Shown piece after piece: positions 42,365-52,069 of a stretch of DNA of 64,000 nucleotides. The position numbers were made by a program, and so were the translations under genes. The notes under the pieces were generated by a model, which searched no databases, was not told where the DNA came from, and saw nothing but the letters and a program-made list of their open reading frames with translations. The DNA comes from Lachnospiraceae bacterium 3-1 (GTDB lineage: Bacteria > Bacillota > Clostridia > Lachnospirales > Lachnospiraceae): the NCBI GenBank assembly GCA_000403255.2, contig KE159571.1:468111-532110 (forward strand), in the 5' to 3' direction. Position 1 is the stretch's first letter, and every line of letters begins with the position of its first letter.

Positions 42365-45192
42365 AAGTAGAATTATTCCCATTTCAAAAAAAGGCAGTTT
42401 ATGAACTTAGAACAAGGACTGCGGCAGCGCTTGGGATGTATCAAAACACACATATTCCCCAAGTGATTTCTTTACAGGCTCCAACAGGTGCAGGTAAGAC
42501 GATTATTATGGCAGCCTTGATAGAAGATATTTATTTTGGAACGGAAAACTATGCGGATCAGCCAGAGGCAATATTTGTTTGGCTTTCAGATTCTCCAGCT
42601 TTAAATGAACAGTCAAAGCAGAAGATAGACTTAAAAGCAGATCGTATTAAATTTGGGCAATGTGTTGTCATTGAGGATGACTCTTTTGATATGGAAGAAT
42701 TGCAGGATGGGCATATCTATTTTTTGAATACACAGAAATTAGGGAAAGCAGGGAATCTTGGCAAACATTCGGATAACCGCCAGTATACCATTTGGGAAAC
42801 TTTGGAGAATACGGCGAAGAAAAAAGCAGACAGACTGTATTTTATCATTGATGAGGCGCATAGGGGAATGCAGGGGACAGCGGCAGGAACAGCAACATCA
42901 ATTATGCAAAGATTTATCAAAGGAAGTGTTACGCATAAACTTTCTCCAATACCATTAGTTATAGGGATGAGTGCAACTTCTGCAAGATTTAACCAGCTTG
43001 TAGGAGATACCAATTCAACCTTGCAGAGGGTTATTATTACACCAAATGACGTTCGGGCATCAGGATTACTGAAAGACCGTATTTTGATTACATATCCTGA
43101 TGATCCGGCGAAAAATAATGATATGGCAGTGTTGCAAGCTGCTACTGATGAATGGAAAAGCAAATGCGATCATTGGCGCCAATATTGTTACGAACAGCAT
43201 TATGCGCAGGTCAATCCGGTTTTCGTAATACAGGTTCAGGCTGGCAGTGGAAAATTGATTTCCAACACAAATCTTGATGACGTAATTGCTAAAATTGAGG
43301 AACGTATAGGAGTGACTTTCAAGGAAAATGAGGTGGTACATACATTTGGTTCGACAGCCACGCTTTTGGTCAATGGTTTGAATGTGCCACATATTGAACC
43401 GTCTGAAATTACAGATGACAGACGGATAAAAGTAGTATTGTTTAAAGAAAATCTTTCTACAGGCTGGGATTGCCCGAGAGCTGAAACAATGATGTCATTT
43501 CGCCATGCAGAGGATGCTACATATATTGCCCAGTTATTAGGGAGAATGGTCAGAACGCCTTTGCAAAGTCATATCCTTGTAGATGACTATTTAAATGATG
43601 TCCGATTATATCTGCCATATTTCAACGCATATACAGTAGAAAATGTTGTAAAAGAATTGCAAAATTCAGAGGGTGAAGATATTCCAACAGTTGTTGATAG
43701 TGAATCGCTTGAGGATGTCGTATATGTACCTTGGACGATTCATACGACACAGCATAGAAAAGAAAAAGCACACATTCCGGGACAAATTGGCTTGGAAGAA
43801 TTTATGCCCGATAACGCAGTTTTAGGTCAGAGCCAAATAGAGCCTGATAATCAGCAGAAAAGTAAATTAGAAGATATAGATAGTGTGGAACGAGGAACGG
43901 AGAATGATAATTTGTTTCCATTGCAGCAACCATATCTGCAAAGCGAGCCACTTCCGGTTATTTCTGTTCCAGTGAATACAGATATGGAGGCAGAAGTGCA
44001 GATTGTAGAGGGTGAACAGCTTTCGCTTTTGCCTGAAATTGACCGCAAAGGAATCACAAAATTTATTAATGACCAAGGTTTTTTGACCTATGTTGTAAAA
44101 ACTGCAAAGATTCACAACTATTTAAAATCTTTGCTTGATCTTGCAGGCTTGCTGACATATAACATGATATATCAAGGCGCAAAGGACGAAGTTGAAGAAG
44201 ATATTCTTAATATGATGCGGGAATATGTAGATAAACTGCACCATTCGGGAGAATATGAAGCACTTTCTGCCAAAGTGCTTGAATTCAAGCTGCTTGTAGA
44301 TGTGTTTGATGTTTTCGGGCAGTCTATTAGAAATGATGGTCAGCTAAATTTTACGGCAATTTCTGATTCGGACATTGACCGTGAATTAAGGGCAGCCGAT
44401 GCGCGAATTGGTAATTATGGTTTTTGCAACTTATACGGTCGGCGTTACTTAGATATCATGGATGTTAATAAGTATAAAATTGACTGTGTCTTATTTGTTG
44501 CAGATGATAACTGTATTGCAAATTTGAACAGATATGCAGAAAAGAAATTTCATGAATTGAATGATAAGTATCGTCGTTATGTTGTCGGGAAGTCTGAAAA
44601 ATGCAGGAAACAATATGATGATATCGTGGCAAACAGCGATATTGTCAGCAAACACAATTTCACGCTGCCGGAAACAGTCAGTGTGAAGATAGATTTAACT
44701 GGTAAAAAATATGATAATCACTTATTTGCATATGCGGACGGAATGGCACAAATAAAATTAAATGGTTGGGAAAGCGGATTAATAGACGAAGAATCAAGAC
44801 GTTCTGATTTTGTTTGCTGGTTGCGGAATCCGCCTAGAGAAAAATGGTCTATGTGTATGCCTTATGAGATGAAAGGCGAAACAAAGGCTGCATATCCGGA
44901 CTTTATTATTGTCAGAAAAGATTCTGTTCTGGGTTATGTTATGGATATATTAGAACCTCATAACCCTGATTACAAAGACAATCTTGGGAAAGCCAAGGCA
45001 TTGGCTAAATATGCAGAGGAAGAACCCAAAATAGGACGTGTTCAATTAATCCGGCGTGAGAAAGATGCATCTGGCAAAGATAAGTTTAAACGGCTTGATA
45101 TGTCACATGGAAATATCAGGCAAAAGGTATTAAAAGCGATAAATACGGATGAGATTGATCACATCTTTGAAACAGATGGATTTTTTGAATAG
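42361..45192 (+). CDS. type III restriction endonuclease subunit (Res)
   Basis: 943 residues. Superfamily 2 ATPase: Walker A SLQAPTGAGKTIIMAALIED at ~36, DEAH box FIIDEAHRGMQ at ~162, motif III VIGMSATSARFNQ, motif VI region AQLLGRMVRTPLQ. The C-terminal nuclease domain has PDFIIVRKDSVLGYVMDILE at ~845, a PD...(E/D)xK-like set. Cleaves DNA with two head-to-head unmodified sites using ATP-driven translocation or sliding. It is translationally coupled to Mod. There is an acidic spacer at ~480-560 (EPDNQQKSKLEDIDSVERGT). Complete length. Confidence 0.93.
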   Translation: MKVELFPFQKKAVYELRTRTAAALGMYQNTHIPQVISLQAPTGAGKTIIMAALIEDIYFGTENYADQPEAIFVWLSDSPALNEQSKQKIDLKADRIKFGQCVVIEDDSFDMEELQDGHIYFLNTQKLGKAGNLGKHSDNRQYTIWETLENTAKKKADRLYFIIDEAHRGMQGTAAGTATSIMQRFIKGSVTHKLSPIPLVIGMSATSARFNQLVGDTNSTLQRVIITPNDVRASGLLKDRILITYPDDPAKNNDMAVLQAATDEWKSKCDHWRQYCYEQHYAQVNPVFVIQVQAGSGKLISNTNLDDVIAKIEERIGVTFKENEVVHTFGSTATLLVNGLNVPHIEPSEITDDRRIKVVLFKENLSTGWDCPRAETMMSFRHAEDATYIAQLLGRMVRTPLQSHILVDDYLNDVRLYLPYFNAYTVENVVKELQNSEGEDIPTVVDSESLEDVVYVPWTIHTTQHRKEKAHIPGQIGLEEFMPDNAVLGQSQIEPDNQQKSKLEDIDSVERGTENDNLFPLQQPYLQSEPLPVISVPVNTDMEAEVQIVEGEQLSLLPEIDRKGITKFINDQGFLTYVVKTAKIHNYLKSLLDLAGLLTYNMIYQGAKDEVEEDILNMMREYVDKLHHSGEYEALSAKVLEFKLLVDVFDVFGQSIRNDGQLNFTAISDSDIDRELRAADARIGNYGFCNLYGRRYLDIMDVNKYKIDCVLFVADDNCIANLNRYAEKKFHELNDKYRRYVVGKSEKCRKQYDDIVANSDIVSKHNFTLPETVSVKIDLTGKKYDNHLFAYADGMAQIKLNGWESGLIDEESRRSDFVCWLRNPPREKWSMCMPYEMKGETKAAYPDFIIVRKDSVLGYVMDILEPHNPDYKDNLGKAKALAKYAEEEPKIGRVQLIRREKDASGKDKFKRLDMSHGNIRQKVLKAINTDEIDHIFETDGFFE

Positions 45193-45334
45193 TAGATTGC
45201 ATTGTGTATATATCATATTTGCACAAATCATTAGGGAATAATTTGGAGATATTACTGTGAAAAATAAATTTTTCACAGGGCAAATTTGTGCTTACGCCCA
45301 AATTCGCAGACTTTGGCAAGAATGGGAGATTACT

Positions 45335-48300
45335 ATGGATTTTGGGGATTTAGAAGAATTTGATTTTAATTTTGAGAATGAAAGACCAACAAAAAAATTT
45401 GATAACATTGTTAAAGAAATGAAAAAATATGATTTATATGATATCATAGCCCGAATAGCAGGTCTTAATTTACTGCCTGTAAATCAAAATAAATCTATTT
45501 TATTGGATGCTGTCATAGCAGAATTACTTTGTGTTAATGTATATAATGAAGGCATAATCAATGATAATATAATGAGTGCTGGTAAATTTAGAAAACTTAT
45601 TTCGCAAGTAAATGATTCTGATTTATGTATGATGATAGATCCAAATGAAAATTTGTATGTTCAAAATGTAATGTTCCATAAAAACTATTTGGTTTTTAAT
45701 GGTATAGACCAAACTCCGGCATATAATCTTCAAAATATGATTCGTATAATTTTTGAATATCAAAATGATTTTCCAGATGATTTTATACAATGTGTTCATA
45801 AATTATATGTGTTTGTTTTGGGAGTGTCAGATGGTATCGCACAAAGGATAAATGCAAGTAACACAAATAATGATATTGAAGAAAATAATAGACTATTCGT
45901 TCCAAATTCTGAAATAATAAATGAGTGTGCGCATTTGGTTACGCTTGATGGGGATTATTTTGATGAATTTTTTGGAGAAACAGATACAAAAAACTTTTTA
46001 AGTGAATTTGGGAATGAAGATGCTGGAGAAACAAATCATAGACCTTTTTACGAAAGACCTTTTTTAAGAAATAAGAAAAATAATTCCATTATTATATTGA
46101 ATATATCAGTATTGCCAACATTTGCGTTTTATATGACAATTGTGTTAGCTGAAAAATACGACATAAAGGAAGCGGTTATTGGAAGGTATCATGAATTTAT
46201 ATGGAAGAGATGCAGAGAATATCTTGTTAAATTAGGACATTACAAGATACAAGAACAAAATAAGGGGTTTGAACTAATAAATAATGAATATTACAAAGAG
46301 ATGCTTGTTTCTGTTTACAATAATCAATATATGCTTGTTATATACTTGGCAGACGATGGTGAAGGTTATACAGGAGCAACAATGCATGATTATTACCCAG
46401 ATGATAGGCATCAAGCAATGTTGGAAAAACGTATCTCATATTTAAGAGATAAATTCGCAGAGGTGAGAATCGGGGCTGAGAATATTATGTTTTTGTTAAT
46501 AATAAGCGGATTCGGAAGAGGAATACTTTTGGGAATTAAAAAATCTCTATCAGTGTATAAAACTATAAAATTTTTTCCTATGGAACTAGAATGTCTCAGT
46601 ATAAATGAAAAAAATAATTTTCTACCAAGATATATTAGAGCAAAAACAAAACTTCATACATATGGATTAGAGGCATTTAGTGAATTAAATACAGTTAGCA
46701 TATATACGAGTAATCATTATTCATTTTATATGTCCGATGATCTTAATCCAGCTAATTTAAACATATTTATAGCACCCGGTGATTCGATTGATTATATTAG
46801 GCAAGCACTGGAAAAAGAAGATAGAAAACGAGTTTTATCTTATGTTGATGGACTATATGCAGAAGTTGTGGCAAGTGATAATGAGAGAAAGATATATATA
46901 GAAGATGAAAGAAGCAAAGAGAAAAGGAATGCTTTGGTAGTATCTTTTGAAAATTGTGTTATATGGGTAACATCGGGACTTATTACGACACTTGATGAGT
47001 TAAGTATATATTATTCGACTCTGGATACTATGACTTATTGGCTGGCAGAATGTAGAGAATTGATAAATAAATTGTTTTTTTCTTATAATATATTTCATTT
47101 TGATATTTTGATTTCAGGAAAAGCTGTAGAATATTTTTATAATATACCAGAAGAACGAGAGATATCTAAATTGCTTAATTTAGATATTGAAAATAATCAT
47201 ATAAAAATTGTAATAAATCCAAATTTTTATTGGAGACTCAATAAAACGGATAATTCTTCAGAAAAAGAATTGTGTAAATTTGTGATAGGTACTTTGTGCG
47301 ATTTTGCAAGTGATAATTTTGATTATGAAAGCTATATAGAAAAAATATTTAGTAATCCAATGAAAAAGAAAATGTTTTCTTTTGATTTTCATAAGCAACC
47401 ATATCTTAAGCCATTTGAGTTTACTGATTACATATCTGTTCATTGTGAGGATGAGGACTTTCTTTTGGATTTGATTGGAAAAAAATTGTTGGAATCAAAT
47501 AAATGGACATATGGAGTAATACCAAAAGAAAAGCGGGGAGAATTGGCAAACTATATAGTTGGAGTATTATACAATATGCTTCAAGAGGAAGTGGAACAAA
47601 TAAATCCTCAATATGTTGTGGAATTAATATATTTGGATTTGGAAAAAACACTTTATCGACTTATGATTGCAAGAGAACGATATGCTTTTGATGTAAGTTG
47701 CTATCCAGAAAAGAAAAATGAAATCTTGAATGATTATAATGAATGCAACAGAACATCTTTAGCATTAAAGTTCTTAATGGAATATATTGCTGCAAAACCA
47801 CCAAAGGGGCAGAAGTTATTAGGAATTGGACAATATGAATATATATTGGCTATTTGCTCGACAATAATAGACTGGGCCTATAAGAATGACCTGTTTTATT
47901 ATAATATATTTGATACGCCAATTGAAATACTGCCATCTGATAGAGTTGGGATGAAACAAAAGGAATTTGTAGATATGTTTCAATATGGGGAAGTATATAG
48001 GCAGGAACAATTGGAGTATTACTCTTCTTTTGCGTTCAGAAAGAGTAGCACGCAGAAGATGGATGATTATACAAATGAACTGGATGAGGCTTTTAAATCT
48101 GAAAGAGGATATACATATCAGCAATTTATAAGTGTAATTTCGGGAATCATTATAATCGGTGAGGAGATAGATGATAACGAGATATATGTAAAAAAATATT
48201 CAGATGTAATAGAAATTTTGACTCAAAATATTGAAAAAATAACAGCAGAGATAATAACAAGAGTGATAGAAGATATAAGTATAAAGGTACGAGAAGATTT

Positions 48301-49006
48301 TATGAAATTACCTAAACCGTATAGAAAAGAATATGTATATCCTTGGAGGTTTAATCGTGCATATTCTCTTAATAGAAGGCCAATTATTCAAAGGGATGAT
48401 GAAATTATATGGGGGAACAGACAGTTGTATCATATGATGGAGTATGTTACGGGATTAATTTATAATGGGACATATTCTACAAAAGATAAAAAAATGTCAA
48501 AATTGATAGGAAAGATAAGTAATCAAAGAGGAAAATTGTTCAATAATCGTATTGTGGAAATACTAAATGATATAGGGGAGTTTCAAGTATATCCTAATCG
48601 AAAAAAGATAAATAAAAAAAGTATTTGTAATGAAAATGGGGAAACACTAGGAGATATAGATGTTCTTTTTGTAGATGTTTCTGAAAAGAGAATATATGTA
48701 GCGGAAACAAAGGCATTTCCATTTTCAAGAAACCCATATGAGATGTATTTAGAATATAATGAAATGTTTGTTGATAAAGGAAAAAAGAAGTGCTATATAA
48801 CAAAGCATAAGAGACGTATTGAGTGGGTAAAAAATCATTTGCATGATGTTTGTACAGAGCTCAAGCTTGGGAATACGGATTTATGGTCTGTAATTGGATT
48901 ATTTATTGTCGAAGAACCAATTATTAGCAATCAGGTATATAATTTGAATGTTGAGATAATTTCTAAAGCAGAGCTTTCACTGGAGCGTATTCGTAAAGTA
49001 AATTAA
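45335..49006 (+). CDS. very large unrecognised protein with C-terminal PD-(D/E)XK-like motif
   Basis: 1,223 residues, distinctly more AT-rich than Mod and Res. No P-loop, membrane helix or repeat is evident. The first ~1,080 residues are mixed alpha/beta with many Tyr, Asn and Ile (NMIRIIFEYQNDFPDDFIQC, YEKIF-type helices) and match nothing I know. Near the end, GKLFNNRIVEILNDIGEFQV precedes ETLGDIDVLFVDVSEKRIYV, then AETKAFPFSRNPYEMYLEYN: an E...D-x(n)-ExK arrangement typical of restriction-type nucleases. GGGAG lies nine bases before the ATG at 45335. It follows Res by ~140 bp on the same strand. It is probably a defence effector, though no biochemical role can be claimed. Confidence 0.75.
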   Translation: MDFGDLEEFDFNFENERPTKKFDNIVKEMKKYDLYDIIARIAGLNLLPVNQNKSILLDAVIAELLCVNVYNEGIINDNIMSAGKFRKLISQVNDSDLCMMIDPNENLYVQNVMFHKNYLVFNGIDQTPAYNLQNMIRIIFEYQNDFPDDFIQCVHKLYVFVLGVSDGIAQRINASNTNNDIEENNRLFVPNSEIINECAHLVTLDGDYFDEFFGETDTKNFLSEFGNEDAGETNHRPFYERPFLRNKKNNSIIILNISVLPTFAFYMTIVLAEKYDIKEAVIGRYHEFIWKRCREYLVKLGHYKIQEQNKGFELINNEYYKEMLVSVYNNQYMLVIYLADDGEGYTGATMHDYYPDDRHQAMLEKRISYLRDKFAEVRIGAENIMFLLIISGFGRGILLGIKKSLSVYKTIKFFPMELECLSINEKNNFLPRYIRAKTKLHTYGLEAFSELNTVSIYTSNHYSFYMSDDLNPANLNIFIAPGDSIDYIRQALEKEDRKRVLSYVDGLYAEVVASDNERKIYIEDERSKEKRNALVVSFENCVIWVTSGLITTLDELSIYYSTLDTMTYWLAECRELINKLFFSYNIFHFDILISGKAVEYFYNIPEEREISKLLNLDIENNHIKIVINPNFYWRLNKTDNSSEKELCKFVIGTLCDFASDNFDYESYIEKIFSNPMKKKMFSFDFHKQPYLKPFEFTDYISVHCEDEDFLLDLIGKKLLESNKWTYGVIPKEKRGELANYIVGVLYNMLQEEVEQINPQYVVELIYLDLEKTLYRLMIARERYAFDVSCYPEKKNEILNDYNECNRTSLALKFLMEYIAAKPPKGQKLLGIGQYEYILAICSTIIDWAYKNDLFYYNIFDTPIEILPSDRVGMKQKEFVDMFQYGEVYRQEQLEYYSSFAFRKSSTQKMDDYTNELDEAFKSERGYTYQQFISVISGIIIIGEEIDDNEIYVKKYSDVIEILTQNIEKITAEIITRVIEDISIKVREDFMKLPKPYRKEYVYPWRFNRAYSLNRRPIIQRDDEIIWGNRQLYHMMEYVTGLIYNGTYSTKDKKMSKLIGKISNQRGKLFNNRIVEILNDIGEFQVYPNRKKINKKSICNENGETLGDIDVLFVDVSEKRIYVAETKAFPFSRNPYEMYLEYNEMFVDKGKKKCYITKHKRRIEWVKNHLHDVCTELKLGNTDLWSVIGLFIVEEPIISNQVYNLNVEIISKAELSLERIRKVN

Positions 49007-49041
49007 TTTGAAGTAATACAGTTATGTGACTAATAACAATT

Positions 49042-49076
49042 AAGAGAGCAGGGATTCAAGTAATTCCCTGCTCTTG
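49042..49076 (+). terminator. terminator-like hairpin after the large protein
   Basis: Ten-bp stem AGAGCAGGGA / TCCCTGCTCT with an 11-base loop, 36 bp past the stop. The T-run is poor (TTGGTGGT). Confidence 0.65.
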
Positions 49077-49174
49077 GTGGTAACTTGTAGCTCGCAATGA
49101 TGCATAGATTAGACGGATTTGAATCAAAAAGGGAAATATAGGAATTCACACAATTTGGGGGATCTCTAGGAGGA

Positions 49175-49414
49175 TTACCAAACTTCTAATGAATCTTCCT
49201 CGGTTACCCATATCTGAATATCACCCTCAAGATATAGCCTTGCATATTCAAGGGGATTATCTATTGCCAAAGCATTTAAGGCACACTCAGAGGATGGTGT
49301 TGTTTTTAATCCTTCTTCCGCTTTTCCACAGTCTATGCGTAAAATATATCCGTCAAAAGTGGTTACATCAATACAATTATGGAGCATATTATACACTGCA
49401 TAAATAAATCTCAT
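49175..49414 (-). CDS. DUF6061 family protein
   Basis: 79 residues: MRFIYAVYNMLHNCIDVTTF, then DGYILRIDCGKAEEGLKTTP, NPLEYARLYLEGDIQIWV. This matches the small DUF6061 pattern ('YAVYNM...VTT.DG....DC...L...PLEY..L.L.GD'), common in Clostridial mobile elements. Function unknown. It is convergent with the large defence-like gene and is the last gene before the right attachment site. Purine-rich AAAGGGCTGAT precedes the ATG. Confidence 0.8.
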   Translation of the reverse strand: MRFIYAVYNMLHNCIDVTTFDGYILRIDCGKAEEGLKTTPSSECALNALAIDNPLEYARLYLEGDIQIWVTEEDSLEVW

Positions 49415-50202
49415 ATCTTATCAGCCCTTTCTTGTCTGTGTTTTGGAGAAATTTGTGAAAGCATTCCAATCAGTTCTTTCTGTCCTGTTCATTTCATGTT
49501 ATAATTTGTTACAGGTTTTTCTTTCCCTTATTTTTGCCCTTATGAGGGTTCGTAACATGAGAGAAAAGGATATAACACAAGGGAAAGTCTAAGGGCAAAC
49601 TCACTTGTTATAAATTTAGTATTTTCAAGGGTTTGCGGACTTTTTGAAGAGAAGATATAACAGTTAATAAATGCTATAAAAAGTGTCTTATCAGAATTCC
49701 GATTTTCCAGACAGAAAAACTTCCAAGTTGTTTTATCCGCTTATTTTATCATATTTCTATAAAAATATCTATTTTGTGCACTATTTTTGGCAATATTCGC
49801 TAAAAATAAAAAAGTTTTTCAAATTACTTGTATTTTACCCTTTCCAGTCTGCGATTAGTGAGAGGGTAATGTTCTGAAAAAATCAGTGATAACAATTCAA
49901 ACAGATTCCCTTTTTGTGCACCTTGAAAATTTCATATCCTGCTCAGATGGATACCCGGTACTGAGTGCGCATTCTGCGTGCCCTGCCAGAGAAAACGTTG
50001 CGGATGATAAGAACCGGGACAGGGAACGGGTCTGGGAGGAACATGGGAAAACGTATCAAAAATAGTCAGTCCGGGGAACCGGGCTGGATAACAGAAGTGA
50101 AAGGAGAGACATGCACAGGGGAATATGAAAAAATAAAGGATAGAAAGACAGAATACCAGCAGCTTTATGCTGCGCAACAAAGAAAGCGAGGGAGAAATCG
50201 TA
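49415..50202. other. right end of the element and gene-free spacer
   Basis: Contains TTTTTGCCCTTATGAG (near 49532), repeated inside the left end, then ACACAAGGGAAAG, the attachment core at 49622-49638, and ~560 bp of AT-rich DNA with no convincing gene. TGCACCTTGAAAATT at 49917-49931 is identical to the subterminal motif of the IS4-family element at 30948. The leader of the adhesin remnant follows. Confidence 0.5.
49622..49638. repeat. right attachment site (attR) core
   Basis: TTTTCAAGGGTTTGCGG, direct repeat of the left core with one mismatch at position 10. Confidence 0.75.
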
Positions 50203-51165
50203 TTGAAAGGAAATGGAAAAAAGCTTTTATCCTGCCTGCTGTCTGCAGTCACGGTTTTATCGGCTTTCTTACTACAGCCGGTGGATGTCCAGGGAGCAGA
50301 TCTGGAGACAGCAGCGTATGAGGCAGAATATCCGGCTCTGGAAAAAATAAAGGAAGATCTGAAAGAGGACGAAATTGTGGCTGCAGAAGACCATGAGGTG
50401 GAAATCGGCAGTGATTTTGATATAGAGCATGATTTTTTCGGCATGGAGTTTTCTTCAGATAAAGTAAAGATTATTTTTCATGAAGCAAAAAATGAATCCG
50501 GGCAGGCGTTTGACAGCAGCCGGGCGGATATTTACAAAGCGGTCTATTTTGTGGAGCCAGTCAGTAAAAATCCATCCTATCATATTAGCCGGAATATTAT
50601 CGTAAAAGAAAAAAGGCTGTATCATTTTCTGAAAAACAGGAAGCAGAGGAGAGTGTTACCTTTTATGCTTCTGCAGGGGCCAGTTCCATGGAGCAGGTCA
50701 CTGTGACTAGGGGAACTTGTTACCGTTATGCCGATTACGGGTATGGCAGTTATCTGACTTATAAATATACCGTCCAGTTTGGCAACATTTCAGCCACTGC
50801 CTACTGCGTACAGCCCTCTGCCGATTCTCCAGAGAGCGGAACTTACAGTATTTCCAGGCTGAAAGATCAGAAAGCCCTGGCAAAAATCTGCTATTATGGG
50901 ACAAAAGCCAGTGGAAACGAAGGGTTCTTTGCAGAAAAGCATCCGGACTTCTCGGAAGGGCAGCGTTTCATCCTTGTGCATATGGCGGCCAGTTATGCCA
51001 ATGGAAGCGGCGATGCATTTTCCGGAGCCAGTGAAACAGGGACCGAACTTGCTATGGAGCTCTATGAATACTGCATGGCTCAGCCGGAGATTCCAGATGT
51101 GGACATGGAGTTTTCGGATGACAGCGTGCACGCCTATGTGGACGGAGAAGTACCTGGCCTTAAAA
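50203..51165 (+). pseudogene. thioester-domain / pilin-like surface adhesin, truncated and frameshifted
   Basis: From TTG 50203 (GAGGGA upstream) comes a signal peptide, KKLLSCLLSAVTVLSAFLLQ, then a secreted N-terminal region (IEHDFFGMEFSSDKVKIIFH, SYHISRNIIVKEK). At an A6 run (50609-50614) the frame breaks; the shifted frame gives AVSFSEKQEAEESVTFYASA, then TRGTCYRYADYGYGSYLTYK and the thioester-domain signature ISATAYCVQPSADSPESGTY with the reactive Cys. After DGEVPGL (~51165) homology stops, where relatives continue for hundreds of residues through isopeptide-bonded SpaA/Cna domains. One base is missing and the 3' end is deleted. Such adhesins are usual cargo of these conjugative elements. 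Confidence 0.75.
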
Positions 51166-51197
51166 GGGGGCAGGGGCTTCTCCTTTTCGCTGTTTAT

Positions 51198-52004
51198 TTA
51201 TATTTTCCTTGTTTCTTTTAAATGGTTCAGTTCGGCAAGCGGTAAATCGGTAATCTCCGCAATTTCCTCAAGAGTATCTTTCCCTCTGATAATCAGACGG
51301 AGGGCAAATTCCTTTGTTGTTTCTAACGCTGTTTCATTCCGCATTTCCTCTAGCATCTGGCACATAGTCAACACTCCTTCCTCATCGCTTTTGAAAAACC
51401 GCACTCTGTCAGCTAATATTTTATAATTCATGTCAGATGGGTCGGTGCATGAGAAATCATGCATCAGCCGTCCTAAAGCGGTTTCATCCTGAATCTGTGA
51501 ATTTACATAGATGATATGGGAATCATCCCCAAAACCATTCCCGGTTTCCTCTACAGAACGGTTGATATGATAGAGGGGAAGCCCGGCTCCCATGACATCA
51601 TTTTCTATAATGAAGATAACATAGGATTCTGGAAGCTTCTCATATTTATCTCCCGGTTCCGTGATGTTGGCATCAATCAGGCTGGAATGGTATCTTGCAC
51701 GTCTTGGGTTTGCGCCCTGGTCGCTTCTTTGTACTTCCACGTTCATCGCCGCCTTGGTATCGTCAGTGGCAAATATATCAAGCCTTGCCGAACGTCCCTG
51801 TAGATTCTTCATATTATATTGGGAATGTACTTCGGTTACTTTCAGATTATCTTTCTTTAATATGATACGCAGTAACAGCTCCACACATTCAATATCCTCA
51901 AACACTTTTGTGCAAAAATCATCGTCCAGTAACCGGAAGTTCTTCAGGCGCTTAAGATCTTCTTCGTGCTTCCGGTTGTATTGGGATACTTTGGAGGCGT
52001 CCAT
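51198..52004 (-). CDS. Rpn / PD-(D/E)XK nuclease family protein (PDDEXK_2 type)
   Basis: 268 residues: FRLLDDDFCTKVFEDIECVE, LLLRIILKKDNLKVTEVHSQ, then SARLDIFATDDTKAAMNVEV, whose Asp and ExQ (NVEVQRSDQG) form the nuclease core. YHSSLIDANITEPGDKYEKL, PESYVIFII and the short C-terminal helices are standard. Often annotated as transposase but lacks IS ends. ATG 52004 follows AAGGAC by nine bases. It lies beside a small XRE gene on the same strand and in the second mobilization module. Comparable in type, not closely in sequence, to the gene at 25322. Confidence 0.85.
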   Translation of the reverse strand: MDASKVSQYNRKHEEDLKRLKNFRLLDDDFCTKVFEDIECVELLLRIILKKDNLKVTEVHSQYNMKNLQGRSARLDIFATDDTKAAMNVEVQRSDQGANPRRARYHSSLIDANITEPGDKYEKLPESYVIFIIENDVMGAGLPLYHINRSVEETGNGFGDDSHIIYVNSQIQDETALGRLMHDFSCTDPSDMNYKILADRVRFFKSDEEGVLTMCQMLEEMRNETALETTKEFALRLIIRGKDTLEEIAEITDLPLAELNHLKETRKI

Positions 52005-52069
52005 TGTGTTACCAGTCCTTTCCAAATTCAAATTAGGTGTGGCAGGTATTTCCGGGCAGAATACGATTT

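Larger units (their letters stand above)
34229..49638. mobile_element. integrative mobilizable element (~15.4 kb) carrying a type III R-M island
   Basis: Bounded by direct repeats TTTTCAAGGCTTTGCGG (34229-34245) and TTTTCAAGGGTTTGCGG (49622-49638). Inside: tyrosine integrase, XRE regulator, excisionase, iteron-like repeats, oriT, MobV relaxase, an AlbA-type regulator, type III Mod and Res, a 1,223-residue nuclease-like protein and DUF6061. The integrase lies next to one end as expected. No conjugation (type IV secretion) genes are present, so it would need a helper element for transfer. Confidence 0.8.

Noticed and set aside
49683-49877. 64-codon ORF to the right of the integrative element
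   Set aside because: Aromatic and Lys/Phe-rich AT-driven frame with no ribosome-binding site; likely chance.
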